A DNA stretch of 64,000 bases from Mesorhizobium onobrychidis (GTDB lineage Bacteria; Pseudomonadota; Alphaproteobacteria; Rhizobiales; Rhizobiaceae), in the NCBI RefSeq assembly GCF_024707545.1, contig NZ_CP062229.1, forward strand, positions 4,507,501-4,571,500. The letters run 5' to 3'. A program made the position numbers and the translations under genes. The notes beneath the pieces are model-generated. The model was not told where the DNA came from. It was given only the letters and a program-made list of their open reading frames with translations, and made no database searches. Shown in pieces: positions 44,385 to 56,935 of the stretch (positions are counted from its first letter, which is position 1; every line of letters begins with the position of its first letter).

Positions 44385-44691
44385 TGATGACTTCTCCCGA
44401 GCGCTTGGCGACGCGCACCTTCTTGCCGTCCTTCTGGAAGATGAAACCGACGCGGGTCGGCTTGCCATCCTTGGGGTCGGCCAGCGCGATGTTCGACAGC
44501 TGGATCGGCGCTTCCTTGGTGATGATCCCGCCCTCTTGGGACTGGGACTGCTTCTGGTGACGACGGATCATGTTGACGCCGCGCACCAGCGCGGTGTCTT
44601 CCTTCGGCTGTACCGAGAGGACTTCGCCCGAACGGCCCTTGTCCTTGCCGGCCAGCACGACGACCTTGTCGCCTTTTCTAATCTTCTGCAT
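44377..44691 (-). CDS. rplX: 50S ribosomal protein L24
   Basis: 104 residues with a KOW motif [23 protein letters not shown] and the region [24 protein letters not shown]. It starts 50S assembly. It begins 12 bases after rplN and overlaps the rplE start. Confidence 0.99.
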   Translation of the reverse strand: MQKIRKGDKVVVLAGKDKGRSGEVLSVQPKEDTALVRGVNMIRRHQKQSQSQEGGIITKEAPIQLSNIALADPKDGKPTRVGFIFQKDGKKVRVAKRSGEVING

Positions 44692-44703
44692 TGGTCCGGC
44701 TCC

Positions 44704-45072
44704 TTACAGCACTTCAGGCGCGAGCGAGATGATCTTCATGTGGTTCTTGGCGCGGAGTTCGCGCGGAACCGGTCCGAAGATACGCGTGCCGATCGGCTCT
44801 TTCTTGTTGTCGACGAGAACGGCTGCGTTCTTGTCGAAACGGATCACGCTGCCGTCCGGACGGCGGATGTCCTTGGCCGTGCGAACCACGACCGCCTTCA
44901 TCACATCGCCCTTCTTGACGCGGCCGCGCGGGATGGCTTCCTTGATCGACACCACGATGATGTCGCCCACGGAAGCGTATTTCCGCTTCGAGCCGCCCAG
45001 CACCTTGATGCACATGACACGACGGGCGCCGGAATTATCCGCGACGTCGAGGTTTGTTTGCATCTGAATCAT
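44704..45072 (-). CDS. rplN: 50S ribosomal protein L14
   Basis: 122 residues, the canonical length, with [27 protein letters not shown] and the end [24 protein letters not shown]. It forms part of intersubunit bridges B5 and B8. The gap to rpsQ is 82 bases without a hairpin of note. Confidence 0.99.
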   Translation of the reverse strand: MIQMQTNLDVADNSGARRVMCIKVLGGSKRKYASVGDIIVVSIKEAIPRGRVKKGDVMKAVVVRTAKDIRRPDGSVIRFDKNAAVLVDNKKEPIGTRIFGPVPRELRAKNHMKIISLAPEVL

Positions 45073-45154
45073 GACTGGCCGCCTTCTTCTCTTCTAACGG
45101 GACGGGTTCTTCACCCTTCCCCGGTCTGTCCAAAATTCGTTTCGTTCGCCCTGA

Positions 45155-45394
45155 TCAGGCCTGGTCCGAAGACACTACGGTCCAGCGCTTGTCCTTGGAA
45201 ATCGGCTTCGATTCCTGGATGAACACCTGATCGCCGACCTTGTGGGCGTTGTTCTCGTCGTGCGCCTTGTACTTCTTGGTCATGCGCACGGTCTTCTTCA
45301 TCACGGGATGCGTGAAGCGCCGTTCGACCTTGACGACAACCGTCTTCTCGTTTTTGTCGCTGACGACGGTGCCCTGCAGAATGCGCTTTGGCAT
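45155..45394 (-). CDS. rpsQ: 30S ribosomal protein S17
   Basis: 79 residues, starting [21 protein letters not shown] and containing the S17 signature [18 protein letters not shown]. It binds the 5' domain of 16S rRNA. It is 11 bases after rpmC. Confidence 0.99.
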   Translation of the reverse strand: MPKRILQGTVVSDKNEKTVVVKVERRFTHPVMKKTVRMTKKYKAHDENNAHKVGDQVFIQESKPISKDKRWTVVSSDQA

Positions 45395-45405
45395 GGTTTT
45401 CGTCC

Positions 45406-45606
45406 TTAAGCCTTCTTGGCCGCGGACTTTTCCGCAGCGATGGTCTTGATACGCGCAATGTCCTTGCGGACCTGCCTCACGCGCGCGGTCTTCTCGAGCT
45501 GGCCGGTGGCCTTCTGGAAGCGCAGGTTGAACTGCTCCTTCTTCAGGCTGGCCAGGTCGTCGGTCAGCTGGTCCTGGGTCTTGGTCCGGATGTCTTCGGC
45601 TTTCAT
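45406..45606 (-). CDS. rpmC: 50S ribosomal protein L29
   Basis: 66 residues, [21 protein letters not shown] and then the L29 helical hairpin with [30 protein letters not shown]. The start at 45606 is used because the 33 upstream codons overlap rplP and do not belong to the family. It is near the peptide exit and the trigger-factor site. Confidence 0.98.
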   Translation of the reverse strand: MKAEDIRTKTQDQLTDDLASLKKEQFNLRFQKATGQLEKTARVRQVRKDIARIKTIAAEKSAAKKA

Positions 45607-45619
45607 GATCAACCCGTCC

Positions 45620-46033
45620 TTATTCTGCAATGCGCTGTACGAAGCGCGTCCTGACCGAGAGCTTGGCCGCGCCGAGACGCAGCGCCTCACGGGCGGTTTC
45701 CTCATTGACGCCGTCGATCTCGAACATGATGCGGCCGGGCTTGACGCGCGCCGCCCAGTAATCGACCGCGCCCTTGCCCTTGCCCATGCGGACTTCGGTC
45801 GGCTTCGAGGTCACCGGCACGTCCGGGAAGATACGGATCCAGACGCGGCCGGCGCGCTTCATCTCGCGGGTGATCGCGCGGCGGGCCGCCTCGATCTCGC
45901 GCGCGGTGACGCGGTTCGGCTCAAGCGCCTTCAGCCCGAAACCGCCGAAATCCAGATTGGTGCCACCCTTGGCGGCACCGTGGATACGACCCTTGAACTG
46001 CTTGCGGAACTTTGTGCGCTTTGGCTGCAGCAT
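45620..46033 (-). CDS. rplP: 50S ribosomal protein L16
   Basis: 137 residues, [19 protein letters not shown] and the signature RGAWIRIFPD-like [30 protein letters not shown]. It supports the A site of the 50S. It begins 27 bases after rpsC. Confidence 0.99.
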   Translation of the reverse strand: MLQPKRTKFRKQFKGRIHGAAKGGTNLDFGGFGLKALEPNRVTAREIEAARRAITREMKRAGRVWIRIFPDVPVTSKPTEVRMGKGKGAVDYWAARVKPGRIMFEIDGVNEETAREALRLGAAKLSVRTRFVQRIAE

Positions 46034-46060
46034 CGTTCTAACTCCAAATTCTCAACTGTC

Positions 46061-46786
46061 TCAGGCGTTTTCGCGACGGCGACCGCGTTCGCGCTCACCA
46101 CCACCGCCATGCGCATGATCGCCCTCGGTGGCGCGGCGCTCCGAAGCCATCGGGTCGTGCTCGAGGATTTCGCCCTTGAACACCCAGACCTTGACGCCGC
46201 AGATGCCGTAGGCGGTGTGCGCTTCGGCCGTGCCGTAGTCGACGTCGGCGCGCAGCGTATGCAGCGGCACGCGACCTTCGCGGTACCATTCCATGCGCGC
46301 GATCTCGGCGCCGCCGAGACGGCCGGCGCAGTTGATGCGGATGCCTTCGGCACCGAGGCGCATGGCCGACTGCACGGCGCGCTTCATGGCGCGGCGGAAC
46401 GCGATGCGGCGCTCGAGCTGCTGGGCGATCGACTGGGCGACCAGCGTCGCGTCGATCTCGGGCTTTCGCACTTCGACGATGTTCAAATGCGTCTCGGACT
46501 TCGTCATCTCCATCAGCTTCTTGCGAAGCTTCTCGATGTCGGCGCCCTTCTTGCCGATGATCAGGCCCGGACGCGCCGCATGGATGGTGACGCGGCACTT
46601 CTTGTGCGGACGCTCGATCACGACCTTTGAAATCGCGGCCTGCTTGAGTTCCTTCTCAAGATACTTGCGGATCTTGATGTCCTCATGCAGCAGCTTGCCG
46701 TACTCGCCGGTGTTGGCGAACCAGCGCGAATCCCAGGTGCGGTTGATGCCGAGACGCAGACCGATCGGATTGATTTTCTGGCCCAT
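46061..46786 (-). CDS. rpsC: 30S ribosomal protein S3
   Basis: 241 residues. It has the KH domain [18 protein letters not shown] and the S3 C-terminal domain [36 protein letters not shown]. The tail [20 protein letters not shown] is a low-complexity extension seen in rhizobia. It forms the mRNA entry with S4 and S5. The ATG overlaps the rplV stop by one base (TAATG), suggesting coupling. Confidence 0.99.
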   Translation of the reverse strand: MGQKINPIGLRLGINRTWDSRWFANTGEYGKLLHEDIKIRKYLEKELKQAAISKVVIERPHKKCRVTIHAARPGLIIGKKGADIEKLRKKLMEMTKSETHLNIVEVRKPEIDATLVAQSIAQQLERRIAFRRAMKRAVQSAMRLGAEGIRINCAGRLGGAEIARMEWYREGRVPLHTLRADVDYGTAEAHTAYGICGVKVWVFKGEILEHDPMASERRATEGDHAHGGGGERERGRRRENA

Positions 46787-47175
46787 TATGCGGCCTCCAC
46801 TTTTTCTTCGACTTCACGAACGACGATCGTGAGGTGCGAGAACGGCTTCTCGATACGGCTGGCGCGGCCACGGCCACGGGCATGGAACCGCTTCATGACG
46901 ATCGACTTGCCGACATAGGCTTCCGCCACGATCAGCGCATCGACGTCGAGGTCGTGGTTGTTTTCCGCGTTGGCGATCGCCGATTCCAGCGTCTTCTTGA
47001 CCGTGCCGGAAATCCGCTTGGCCGAGAATTCGAGATCGGAAAGCGCTGTCGCGACCTTCTTGCCGCGGATCAGCGCGGCAACCAGGTTCAGCTTCTGCGG
47101 GCTGATACGGATCGTGCGCAACACGGCGCGCGCTTCGTTATCAGCAAGCCTGCGCGGAGCTTTGGCCTTGCCCAT
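46786..47175 (-). CDS. rplV: 50S ribosomal protein L22
   Basis: 129 residues, starting [20 protein letters not shown] and with the L22 signature [24 protein letters not shown]. Its extended loop lines the exit tunnel. The tunnel tip looks unmodified. It lies two bases after rpsS. Confidence 0.99.
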   Translation of the reverse strand: MGKAKAPRRLADNEARAVLRTIRISPQKLNLVAALIRGKKVATALSDLEFSAKRISGTVKKTLESAIANAENNHDLDVDALIVAEAYVGKSIVMKRFHARGRGRASRIEKPFSHLTIVVREVEEKVEAA

Positions 47176-47177
47176 GA

Positions 47178-47456
47178 TTATTTCCTCTTCGCCTTCTTAT
47201 CCGCGCCATGACCGTAATAGGTCCGGGTCGGAGCGAATTCACCGAACTTGTGGCCGACCATGTCCTCGTTCACCGAAACGGGAACGTGCTTCTGGCCGTT
47301 GTAGACACCAAAGGTGAAGCCGACGAACTGCGGCAGGATGGTGGAGCGACGGCTCCACATCTTGATCACCTCATTGCGACCACCTTCACGAACCTTGTCC
47401 ACCTTCTTGAGAAGGTAGCCGTCGATGAAGGGGCCTTTCCAAATCGAACGAGTCAC
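47178..47456 (-). CDS. rpsS: 30S ribosomal protein S19
   Basis: 92 residues, [21 protein letters not shown] and then the S19 signature [40 protein letters not shown]. It sits in the head next to S13. It follows rplB after 16 bases. Confidence 0.99.
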   Translation of the reverse strand: MTRSIWKGPFIDGYLLKKVDKVREGGRNEVIKMWSRRSTILPQFVGFTFGVYNGQKHVPVSVNEDMVGHKFGEFAPTRTYYGHGADKKAKRK

Positions 47457-47472
47457 TTGGCGTTACCTCTTC

Positions 47473-48306
47473 TTAGCTCTTGCGCTGATGGCGCGAGCGC
47501 AGGATGAACTTGTCGGTCGCCTTATTGGACCGCGTCTTCTTGCCCTTGGTCGGCTTGCCCCAAGGCGAAACCGGATGGCGGCCACCCGAGGTGCGGCCTT
47601 CGCCGCCGCCATGCGGATGGTCGACCGGGTTCATGGTCACGCCGCGATTGTGCGGACGTTTTCCCCGCCACACCGTGCGGCCTGCCTTGCCGTCATTGAT
47701 GTTGCCGTGGTCCGGGTTGGACACGGCGCCGACAGTGGCCATGCACGAGCCGTGGACGACACGCTGCTCACCCGAATTCAGGCGCAGGATCGCCATGCCC
47801 TGGTCACGGCCGACGAGCTGGGCATAACCGCCAGCCGAACGGGCAACCTGGGCGCCCTTGCCCGGCTTCAGCTCGATGTTGTGGACGATCGTGCCGACCG
47901 GCATCGAGGCCAGCGGCATCGCATTGCCCGGCTTCACATCGACCGCTTCGCCGGCCACGATCTTGTCGCCGGCAGCAAGGCGCTGCGGGGCGATGATGTA
48001 GGACAGCTCACCATCGTCATACTTGATCAGCGCGATGAAGGCGCTGCGGTTCGGATCGTATTCGATACGCTCGACAGTTCCGACAATGTCGAACTTGCGG
48101 CGCTTGAAGTCGATGATGCGGTACGTACGCTTGTGACCGCCGCCGATGAAGCGGGCCGTGATGCGGCCGTAATTGTTACGGCCGCCCGACTTAGTCAGGC
48201 CTTCGGTCAGGCCCTTGACGGGCTTGCCCTTGTAGAGGCCCGAGCGATCGACGATGACCAGCTGGCGGGTGCTCGGCGTTATCGGGTTGAATTTTTTCAG
48301 TGCCAT
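47473..48306 (-). CDS. rplB: 50S ribosomal protein L2
   Basis: 277 residues with the usual [22 protein letters not shown] and the active-site adjacent region [31 protein letters not shown]. It is essential for subunit association. It follows rplW by 23 bases. Confidence 0.99.
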   Translation of the reverse strand: MALKKFNPITPSTRQLVIVDRSGLYKGKPVKGLTEGLTKSGGRNNYGRITARFIGGGHKRTYRIIDFKRRKFDIVGTVERIEYDPNRSAFIALIKYDDGELSYIIAPQRLAAGDKIVAGEAVDVKPGNAMPLASMPVGTIVHNIELKPGKGAQVARSAGGYAQLVGRDQGMAILRLNSGEQRVVHGSCMATVGAVSNPDHGNINDGKAGRTVWRGKRPHNRGVTMNPVDHPHGGGEGRTSGGRHPVSPWGKPTKGKKTRSNKATDKFILRSRHQRKS

Positions 48307-48329
48307 GTTTGTTGTCCTCGCGGTCTTGC

Positions 48330-48623
48330 TCAGAGACCCGTCGCGACGTCGATCGACTGGCCGTCGGCCAGCGTCACGATCGCCTTCTTGACGTCGCTCT
48401 GGCGGCCGATCGTGCCGCGGAAGCGCTTGATCTTGCCCTTGCGGACAAGCGTGTTCACGGCCATCACCTTGACGCCGAACAGCGCTTCGACGGCAGCCTT
48501 GATTTCCGGCTTCGACGCCTTCTTGGCGACGTTGAAGACGACCTGGTTCTGCTCGGAAGCCATGGTCGACTTTTCGGTGATCGCCGGCGAGACGATCACG
48601 TCGTAGTGACGAAGGTCGGTCAT
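48330..48623 (-). CDS. rplW: 50S ribosomal protein L23
   Basis: 97 residues, starting [21 protein letters not shown] and containing [30 protein letters not shown]. It is the docking site for trigger factor and SRP at the exit tunnel. The ATG overlaps the rplD stop by four bases (ATGA). Confidence 0.99.
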   Translation of the reverse strand: MTDLRHYDVIVSPAITEKSTMASEQNQVVFNVAKKASKPEIKAAVEALFGVKVMAVNTLVRKGKIKRFRGTIGRQSDVKKAIVTLADGQSIDVATGL

Positions 48624-49240
48624 TTGAAGCGCTCCTCGAGAGCCTCGACGGCGGCCTTCGAAAGGACCAGCGTGCCGCGGCGCAGAATGTCGTAGACGTT
48701 GATGCCCTGGATGGGCAGCACGTCGATGTTCGGGATGTTCGTCGCCGCCAGCTTGAAGTTCTTGTCGAGCTCGGCGCCGCCGATCAGCAGGGCGTTGGAC
48801 AGGCCCAGCGTCGCGAAATTCGCGATCAGCGCCTTGGTCTTGGCCTCGGTCAGCATCAGTTCGTCGATGATGATGAGCGACGCGCTCTTGGCCTTGGCCG
48901 AGAGAGCATGCTTGAGGCCCAGCGCACGCACCTTCTTCGGCAGGTCGTGCTCGTGGCTGCGGACGACCGGGCCGTGGGCCTTGCCGCCGCCGCGGAACTG
49001 CGGAGCGCGTGCCGAATGGTGACGGGCGCGGCCCGTACCCTTCTGCTTGTACATCTTGGCGCCGGTGCGGGCGATCTCGGCGCGACCCTTGGTCTTGTGC
49101 GTGCCCTGCTGCTTCTTGGCAAGCTGCCAGCGCACGACGCGCTGCAGGATGTCCTCGCGCGGATCAAGGCCGAAAATCTCCTCGGAGAGTTTCACCTTGC
49201 CGGCGTCCTTGCCGCCAAGCGTTGTGATCTTGAGGTCCAT
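48620..49240 (-). CDS. rplD: 50S ribosomal protein L4
   Basis: 206 residues, with the internal loop [46 protein letters not shown] that lines the exit tunnel. In E. coli L4 represses its own operon; no such leader structure is visible here. The ATG overlaps the rplC stop by one base. Confidence 0.99.
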   Translation of the reverse strand: MDLKITTLGGKDAGKVKLSEEIFGLDPREDILQRVVRWQLAKKQQGTHKTKGRAEIARTGAKMYKQKGTGRARHHSARAPQFRGGGKAHGPVVRSHEHDLPKKVRALGLKHALSAKAKSASLIIIDELMLTEAKTKALIANFATLGLSNALLIGGAELDKNFKLAATNIPNIDVLPIQGINVYDILRRGTLVLSKAAVEALEERFK

Positions 49241-49986
49241 TATTCCGCTCCCTCTGTGGCCGGGGCATCTACTGTGGCCGGGGCATCGTTCTTGGCGCCA
49301 TCACTGGCTGCAATGACGCGGATTGCGGCGGGCTTCGGCGCATTGGCCGGCAGCGCAACCTTGGCCGCGTCACGGACCAGGATCCAGGCGCCCTTCGAAC
49401 CGGGAACCGCGCCGCGGATCAGGATCAGACCGCGATCGGCGTCGGTCGAGACGACCTCGACATTCTGCGTGGTGACGCGGGTGTCACCCATGTGGCCGGC
49501 CATATGCTTCCCCTTGAACACCTTGCCCGGGTCCTGGCGCTGGCCGGTCGAGCCGTGCGTACGGTGCGAGACCGAGTTGCCGTGGGTCGCGCGGCCACCG
49601 CCCATGTGGTGCCGCTTGATAACGCCCTGGAAACCCTTGCCGATCGTGGTTCCCGTCACATCGACCTTCTGGCCGGCGACGAAATGATCGACGGTGATCT
49701 CGGCGCCGACATCGATCATGTTGTCGGCGGAGACACGGAATTCGGCAACCTTGACCTTCGGCTCGACGGAAGCGGTCGCGAAATGGCCGCGCATCGCCTT
49801 CGACGTGTTCTTCACCTTGGCAAGGCCAACGCCGAGCTGGACGGCGGTATAGCCGTTCTTCTCCTGCGTGCGCTGCGCCACGACCTGGCAGTTCTCCATC
49901 TGGAGAACAGTGACGGGAACATGTTCCCCGGCATCGTTGTAGATGCGGGTCATTCCCACCTTTTTTGCAATCACACCTGAACGCAT
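49240..49986 (-). CDS. rplC: 50S ribosomal protein L3
   Basis: 248 residues, [33 protein letters not shown], with the conserved [40 protein letters not shown]-terminal Ala-rich extension ([15 protein letters not shown]) of some 30 residues goes beyond the E. coli length, as in other Rhizobiales. It lies 94 bases after rpsJ. Confidence 0.99.
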   Translation of the reverse strand: MRSGVIAKKVGMTRIYNDAGEHVPVTVLQMENCQVVAQRTQEKNGYTAVQLGVGLAKVKNTSKAMRGHFATASVEPKVKVAEFRVSADNMIDVGAEITVDHFVAGQKVDVTGTTIGKGFQGVIKRHHMGGGRATHGNSVSHRTHGSTGQRQDPGKVFKGKHMAGHMGDTRVTTQNVEVVSTDADRGLILIRGAVPGSKGAWILVRDAAKVALPANAPKPAAIRVIAASDGAKNDAPATVDAPATEGAE

Positions 49987-50080
49987 CGGTTCAATTCCTT
50001 TAGAGTTCCCTGTCGGGGCTGTCGCCCCTCCACGCCTCTTGTTCCTTCAGAGTTCCGGGTCGCCCCGCCTCTCTGGTTCC

Positions 50081-50389
50081 TTAGAGCTTGATCTCGACGT
50101 CGACACCGGCGGCAAGATCAAGCTTCATCAAAGCGTCGACCGTCTGCGGGGTCGGATCGACGATGTCGAGGAGACGCTTGTGCGTGCGCATCTCGAACTG
50201 TTCGCGGCTCTTCTTGTCGACGTGAGGCGACCGGTTGACCGTGAACTTTTCGATCCGCGTCGGCAGCGGAATGGGGCCGCGGACGTTGGCGCCGGTGCGC
50301 TTGGCCGTCGACACGATTTCCCGCGTCGAGGCGTCAAGCACCCGGTGATCGAACGCCTTCAGGCGGATGCGGATATTCTGTCCGTTCAT
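50081..50389 (-). CDS. rpsJ: 30S ribosomal protein S10
   Basis: 102 residues, [22 protein letters not shown] and the signature [31 protein letters not shown]. Besides its place in the 30S head it pairs with NusB for antitermination. The gene follows tuf by 63 bases, so the str and S10 operons are continuous. Confidence 0.99.
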   Translation of the reverse strand: MNGQNIRIRLKAFDHRVLDASTREIVSTAKRTGANVRGPIPLPTRIEKFTVNRSPHVDKKSREQFEMRTHKRLLDIVDPTPQTVDALMKLDLAAGVDVEIKL

Positions 50390-50452
50390 GCGTCACTTCC
50401 TTGTTCTGGCGCGGCGCGGGCAGCGCCCGCGACAGATCGGTTTAAGTCCAAA

Positions 50453-51628
<1,176 letters not shown>

Positions 51629-51694
51629 GTGATGTCTCCATTCCTGCTCGCCCGTGCGGGCTTTGAATTAAGTTAGCGCTGCAACCCGTTCTGG

Positions 51695-53785
51695 TTACGC
51701 GTATTTCTTCTGGACTTCCTGAGCGACCGCGGTCGGCACCGGCTCGTAGTGATCGAACTGCATCGTGTAGGCCGCGCGGCCCTGGCTCATCGAGCGCAGG
51801 TTGTCGACGTATTTGAACATGTTGGCGAGCGGCACCATCGCGTTGATAACCACCGCCACGCCACGGGCTTCCTGGCCCTGGATCTGGCCGCGACGGCCGT
51901 TCAGATCGCCGATGACGCTGCCGACATAATCTTCCGGCGTCACCACTTCGACCTTCATGATCGGCTCGAGCAACTGCACGCCAAGCCTGGGCGCCGCTTC
52001 ACGGAAGCAGGCACGGCCAGCGATTTCGAAGGCCAGAACGCTGGAATCCACGTCGTGGTAGGCACCATCGATCAGCGTCGCCTTGACGCCGATCATCGGG
52101 AAGCCGGCGAACGGACCCGAAGTCATGACGCTGTTGATGCCCTTTTCGACACCGGGGATGTATTCCTTCGGCACAGCGCCGCCGACAATCTTGGATTCGA
52201 ACAGGAATTCGCTGCTTTCCGGATTTGGCTCGAACAGGATCTTGACGCGGGCGAACTGGCCCGTGCCGCCGGTCTGCTTCTTATGGGTGTAGTCCTGCTC
52301 TTGGCTGCGGGTGATCGTCTCGCGATAGGCCACCTGCGGCGCGCCGACATTGGCCTCGACCTTGAACTCGCGGCGCATGCGGTCGACGATGATGTCGAGG
52401 TGGAGCTCGCCCATGCCGGAGATGATCGTCTGGCCTGATTCCTCGTCGGTCTTGACGCGGAAGGACGGGTCCTCGGCGGCCAGGCGATGCAGCGCAAGGC
52501 CCATCTTTTCCTGGTCGTTCTTGGTCTTCGGCTCGATGGCGATCTGGATGACCGGATCGGGGAATTCCATGCGCTCGAGGATGACTGGATGTAGCGGATC
52601 ACAGAGCGTGTCGCCCGTGGTCGTGTCCTTGAGGCCGGCCAAGGCGACGATGTCGCCGGCGAAAGCCTCTTCGACGTCGGCGCGCGAGTTCGCATGCATC
52701 TGCAGCATGCGGCCGATGCGCTCCTTCTTGCCCTTGACCGTGTTGTCGACCGAGATGCCCTTGGTGAGCTTGCCCGAATAGATGCGGGCGAAGGTGAGCG
52801 AGCCGACGAACGGGTCGTTCATGATCTTGAAGGCAAGCATCGACAGCGGTTCGTTGTCGTCGGCATGACGCTCGATCTCGGCGTCGGTCTTGGCGTCGAC
52901 GCCCTTGATGGCCGGAACGTCGGCCGGCGACGGCAGGTATTCGACGACGGCGTCGAGCAGCGGCTGCACGCCCTTGTTCTTGAAGGCCGAGCCACAGAAC
53001 ATTGGGTAGAATTTCACCGCAATGGTGCCCTTGCGGATTAGCGCACGGATCTCGTCATTGTCGGGCATCTTGCCTTCGAGGTAATTCTCAAGCGCCGTCT
53101 CGTCCATTTCGACGGCGGCCTCGATCATCTTCTCGCGGTATTCTTCCGCACGAGCCTTAAGATCGTCCGGGATCTCGACGACGTCCCAGGCAGCGCCCAG
53201 CGTTTCGTCGCGCCAGACCAGCGCGTTCATCTCGACGAGGTCGACGATGCCCTTGAACTCGGTCTCGGCACCGATCGGCAGCTGCATGACGACGGCATGC
53301 GCGCCGAGGCGCGAGCCGATCATCTCGACCGAGCGGTAAAAATCGGCGCCGATCTTGTCCATCTTGTTGCAGAAGATCATGCGCGGCACGCGGTACTTGT
53401 CGGCCTGGCGCCAGACGGTTTCCGTCTGCGGCTCGACACCGGCATTGGCGTCGAGCAGCGCAATGGCGCCGTCGAGCACGCGCAGCGAACGCTCGACCTC
53501 GATGGTGAAGTCGACGTGGCCGGGGGTGTCGATGATGTTGAAGCGGTGCATCTTGCCGTCACGACCCTTCCAGAAGGTCGTGGTCGCGGCGGACGTGATG
53601 GTGATGCCGCGTTCCTGCTCCTGCTCCATCCAATCCATGGTGGCAGCACCGTCATGGACTTCGCCGATCTTGTGCGACTTGCCCGTGTAGTAGAGGACGC
53701 GCTCGGTGGTCGTCGTCTTGCCGGCGTCGATATGCGCCATGATACCGAAATTGCGGTAGTCTTCGATTTTATATTCGCGGGCCAT
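51695..53785 (-). CDS. fusA: Elongation factor G
   Basis: 696 residues. G1 [20 protein letters not shown]2 region around [12 protein letters not shown]3 [15 protein letters not shown], and domains II-V ([44 protein letters not shown]). It drives translocation. Length is that of EF-G type I. It follows rpsG by 30 bases. Confidence 0.99.
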   Translation of the reverse strand: MAREYKIEDYRNFGIMAHIDAGKTTTTERVLYYTGKSHKIGEVHDGAATMDWMEQEQERGITITSAATTTFWKGRDGKMHRFNIIDTPGHVDFTIEVERSLRVLDGAIALLDANAGVEPQTETVWRQADKYRVPRMIFCNKMDKIGADFYRSVEMIGSRLGAHAVVMQLPIGAETEFKGIVDLVEMNALVWRDETLGAAWDVVEIPDDLKARAEEYREKMIEAAVEMDETALENYLEGKMPDNDEIRALIRKGTIAVKFYPMFCGSAFKNKGVQPLLDAVVEYLPSPADVPAIKGVDAKTDAEIERHADDNEPLSMLAFKIMNDPFVGSLTFARIYSGKLTKGISVDNTVKGKKERIGRMLQMHANSRADVEEAFAGDIVALAGLKDTTTGDTLCDPLHPVILERMEFPDPVIQIAIEPKTKNDQEKMGLALHRLAAEDPSFRVKTDEESGQTIISGMGELHLDIIVDRMRREFKVEANVGAPQVAYRETITRSQEQDYTHKKQTGGTGQFARVKILFEPNPESSEFLFESKIVGGAVPKEYIPGVEKGINSVMTSGPFAGFPMIGVKATLIDGAYHDVDSSVLAFEIAGRACFREAAPRLGVQLLEPIMKVEVVTPEDYVGSVIGDLNGRRGQIQGQEARGVAVVINAMVPLANMFKYVDNLRSMSQGRAAYTMQFDHYEPVPTAVAQEVQKKYA

Positions 53786-53815
53786 GGGAGGTGCCTCTTC
53801 AGTCTCGTTCGCGCT

Positions 53816-54298
<483 letters not shown>

Positions 54299-54371
54299 TC
54301 AATTCTGCGTGGTGGCCTAGATCCCGGATCGTCGCTTGGCGCCGTTCGGGATGACCTTGGCTACGCTTCGG

Positions 54372-54743
54372 TCACTTCGGACGCTTGGCGCCGTATTTCG
54401 AACGGCGCTGCTTGCGGTTCTTCACACCCTGCGTGTCGAGCACGCCGCGGATGATATGGTACCGGACGCCCGGAAGATCCTTGACGCGGCCGCCGCGGAT
54501 CATCACCACCGAGTGTTCCTGAAGGTTGTGACCTTCGCCGGGGATGTAGCCGATCACTTCAAAACCATTGGTCAGACGGATCTTGGCCACCTTGCGCAGC
54601 GCCGAGTTCGGCTTCTTCGGCGTCGTTGTGTAGACGCGCGTGCAGACGCCCCGCTTCTGCGGGTTCTGCTGCATGGCCGGGACCTTGTTGCGCTTCACCG
54701 GCGCAATGCGCGGCTTGCGGATCAGCTGGTTGACGGTAGGCAT
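54372..54743 (-). CDS. rpsL: 30S ribosomal protein S12
   Basis: 123 residues, starting [20 protein letters not shown]. Both residues that change in streptomycin resistance are wild type: Lys in [11 protein letters not shown] and Lys in [13 protein letters not shown]. The ATG at 54743 has GAGG upstream; the 48 codons preceding it in frame are leader, not conserved. It opens the leftward superoperon; the 462 bases upstream should contain its promoter. Confidence 0.98.
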   Translation of the reverse strand: MPTVNQLIRKPRIAPVKRNKVPAMQQNPQKRGVCTRVYTTTPKKPNSALRKVAKIRLTNGFEVIGYIPGEGHNLQEHSVVMIRGGRVKDLPGVRYHIIRGVLDTQGVKNRKQRRSKYGAKRPK

Positions 54744-55205
54744 TAAACCCTCTTGTCTCTCAATTCCGTGTCTCGCCCGGTCAGGGCCGCTCAAAGCGTC
54801 ATTTCCATACGCAAATTCGGGCCACAAACCGCGCCTCGCGGTCTTGCCCGAACAAATGGCAGAGGAAGCGGAAACCGCTTCATGCACGCCGGAAATGTCT
54901 TTTCGCTCGTAAAACGAACCCTGTTTGAGGCAAACTCCAAAGCGTGTCGCTTCGGAAGGGAGAGCCTCACATCGGTTCTGACTGGGCGGCTTCTACTCGC
55001 AAGCCTGTTGCCCGTCAACCCCGGAGCGCCAAATATTACGCTGAAACCGAGGCTTGGCAGCCATGCGAAAGGCGCATGTAATTTTCTTTCGCCATTTTGC
55101 AAGAGGAGGGAAGAAAGTGACCGGCTTTCGGCTGTTGCGCGGCCATGCTTCATGCGAAAAAGAGGCATGAACAGCACAAATCCCCTCGCCCGGAGGAATC
55201 AGCCC
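54744..55205. other. Divergent upstream region of rpsL and the small unknown gene
   Basis: This 462-bp region has two divergent translation starts. It should contain the strong promoter of the ribosomal superoperon, but I cannot assign -35/-10 boxes by eye. No RNA gene or repeat was found. Confidence 0.6.
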
Positions 55206-55487
55206 GTGAACGACAATGACGAGCGCCCGGTCACCATCATCACAGGCCGGGCGTGGAAGAGGAAAGACGGCAAGCCGGAAGGCGTCCACGTCATGCTGGT
55301 CGCTCCCGACGACGATTCGGCGGTGCGCCGGGCGCTCGAATCGCTCTCGGCCGAAGGTTACGCCGAGGCTGAGCTCGACCAGATCGGCGACCTGGACGGC
55401 GTGCCCGACGACGAGCCGCACCTGTCGGCCTATCAAGGCGCGCTCGAAGGCGAAGTGTCGATCGTCACCTTCGACGTGCCAGTCTGA
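55206..55487 (+). CDS. Small protein of unknown function
   Basis: The GTG at 55206 is chosen because CGGAGGA lies eight to nine bases upstream; the 93-residue product is acidic and soluble (VNDNDERPVTIITGRAWKRKD and then VHVMLVAPDDDSAVRRALESLSAEGYAEAELDQIGDLDGVPDDEP). An in-frame ATG (55167) would add 13 residues but has a poorly spaced Shine-Dalgarno. No known family is recognised. The codon use is like that of neighbours. The last codons and the stop TGA are part of a 16-bp tandem repeat (55479-55541), so the C-terminus may vary between strains. Confidence 0.7.
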   Translation: MNDNDERPVTIITGRAWKRKDGKPEGVHVMLVAPDDDSAVRRALESLSAEGYAEAELDQIGDLDGVPDDEPHLSAYQGALEGEVSIVTFDVPV

Positions 55488-55541
55488 GGCAGGGCCAGTC
55501 TAAGCAGGGCCAGTCTGAAGCAAGGCCAGTCTGAAGCGGGC
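55479..55541. repeat. 16-bp tandem repeat over the stop codon of the small gene
   Basis: Four imperfect units of CCAGTCTGAAGCAGGG type (55479-55494, 55495-55509, 55510-55525, 55526-55541). The first contains the TGA stop of the unknown small gene. Confidence 0.9.
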
Positions 55542-55652
55542 TCTATCTCGGCCCGCCGGGCGAGCCTCCCGCGACTTGCCCGGCATCGGTTCTCTGCTAA
55601 GAGAACCAATCGCTGCCAGGAGCAGTGCATTTTCCAATCCGTGGAGTCTCCC

Positions 55653-56588
55653 ATGTCCTCGAACAGCAACCCTATCAAGCTCGGCATCGTCGGGGTGGGA
55701 AAGATCGTCCGCGACCAGCACCTGCCAGCCCTGGCGAAGGACCGGGACTACCGCCTCGTCGCCGCCGCCAGCCGGCACGGCAAGGTGGACGGCATTGCAA
55801 ATTTTCCTGATATCGAGGCGATGCTCGACGCGGTGCCGGAGCTTGAGGCCGTATCGCTCTGCATGCCGCCGCAGTTCCGCTACGACGCCGCGCGGACAGC
55901 ACTGGCGGCGAAAAAACATGTCTTCCTGGAAAAGCCGCCCGGCGCCACGGTGAGCGAGGTCGAGGATTTGAAGGCGCTAGCGGTCGCGAACGGCGTCTCG
56001 CTGTTCGCGAGCTGGCATTCGCGCTATGCCCCGGCAGTCGAGGCCGCGCGCGATTTTCTCGGCTCGACCACGATCAGATCGGCTGCCATCAACTGGAAGG
56101 AAGACGTGCGCCGCTGGCACCCGAACCAGGACTGGATCTGGGCCCCGGGCGGCTTCGGCGTCTTCGATCCCGGCATCAACGCGCTGTCGATCGCGACCCA
56201 CATATTGCCGGCGATGTTCATCAGCTCGGCGATCCTCGATTTTCCCGAAAACCGCGCCGCCCCGATCGCCGCCCATATCGCCTTTCGCACCTCGAACGGA
56301 TTGCCGGTGGCGATGGAACTCGACTGGCGCCAGACCGGCCCGCAAAGCTGGGACATCCTGGCCGAGACGGACAAGGGGGCGATGCTGCTTTCGGGCGGCG
56401 GCTCAAAACTGGCGGTCGACGGCCGCGTCGTTCACGACGAGCCGGAAGCCGAATATCCGATGCTCTACAGGCGTTTCGCAGAGATCGTGCGCGCCGGCAT
56501 CTCTGATGTCGATCTCGCCCCGCTGCAGCATGTCGCCGACGCCTTCATGCTCGGCAAGCGCAATGTGGTGGAGGCGTTTTACGATTAA
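55653..56588 (+). CDS. Gfo/Idh/MocA oxidoreductase, probable L-arabinose/D-galactose 1-dehydrogenase
   Basis: The 311-residue protein has the N-terminal Rossmann motif KLGIVGVGKIVRDQHLPAL, VSLCMPPQFRY, the catalytic-lysine motif EKPPGATVSEVE, and the WKEDVRRWHPNQDWIWAPGGFGVFDPGINALSI stretch, which I recognise from Azospirillum L-arabinose 1-dehydrogenase and related D-galactose dehydrogenases. It would oxidise an aldose to the lactone with NAD(P)+ as the first step of non-phosphorylative pentose/hexose breakdown. The ATG at 55653 has GGAG six bases upstream. No other sugar genes are nearby, so the substrate is not confirmed by context. Confidence 0.87.
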   Translation: MSSNSNPIKLGIVGVGKIVRDQHLPALAKDRDYRLVAAASRHGKVDGIANFPDIEAMLDAVPELEAVSLCMPPQFRYDAARTALAAKKHVFLEKPPGATVSEVEDLKALAVANGVSLFASWHSRYAPAVEAARDFLGSTTIRSAAINWKEDVRRWHPNQDWIWAPGGFGVFDPGINALSIATHILPAMFISSAILDFPENRAAPIAAHIAFRTSNGLPVAMELDWRQTGPQSWDILAETDKGAMLLSGGGSKLAVDGRVVHDEPEAEYPMLYRRFAEIVRAGISDVDLAPLQHVADAFMLGKRNVVEAFYD

Positions 56589-56646
56589 GCCGCGGAGCTG
56601 TAAGGAGTGGCCTTCGCTCCGGTCCTGACCATCTTGCAAGCGTCGC

Positions 56647-56816
56647 GCCGCCCCTCATCTGGCTGCCGCCATCTTCTCCCCGTGAACGGGGAGAAGGACG
56701 CGGTCATCAAAGATTTCGCCAATCTCCAGCGTCGCAGAAAGTGCGCCAAGGTTGCGGTCAGCTTCTTTCTCCCCGTTTACGGGGGAGAAATGCCCGGCAG
56801 GGCAATGAGGGGCGGC
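56647..56816. repeat. Composite inverted-repeat element (Mesorhizobium-type)
   Basis: Outer ends GCCGCCCCTCAT (56647) and ATGAGGGGCGGC (to 56816) are complementary. Inside each arm is a hairpin TTCTCCCCGTGAACGGGGAG or TTCTCCCCGTTTACGGGGGA. The middle (about 56700-56760) is unique. Such a pair of outward copies resembles a small non-autonomous mobile repeat. Confidence 0.9.
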
Positions 56817-56903
56817 ATCGGTCGATCGAAATAAGTCGCAACACTCGACGAGGCCTCCTCCCAAATCCGTCGCCGGCGGCATAAATTTCCAACTTCAACA
56901 CAC

Positions 56904-56935
56904 AAAAAAAGCCGCCGGGTTGCCCCGACGGCTTT
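56904..56935 (-). terminator. Terminator downstream of rpoC
   Basis: On the minus strand AAAGCCGTCGGGG pairs with CCCGGCGGCTTT and is followed by a run of seven Ts. It stands 26 bases after the rpoC stop and would end the rpoBC operon before the plus-strand island. Confidence 0.9.

Noticed and set aside
50390..50452. tRNA gene near tuf
   Set aside because: tRNA genes flank tuf in some bacteria, but the 63-bp gap here is too short and shows no cloverleaf.
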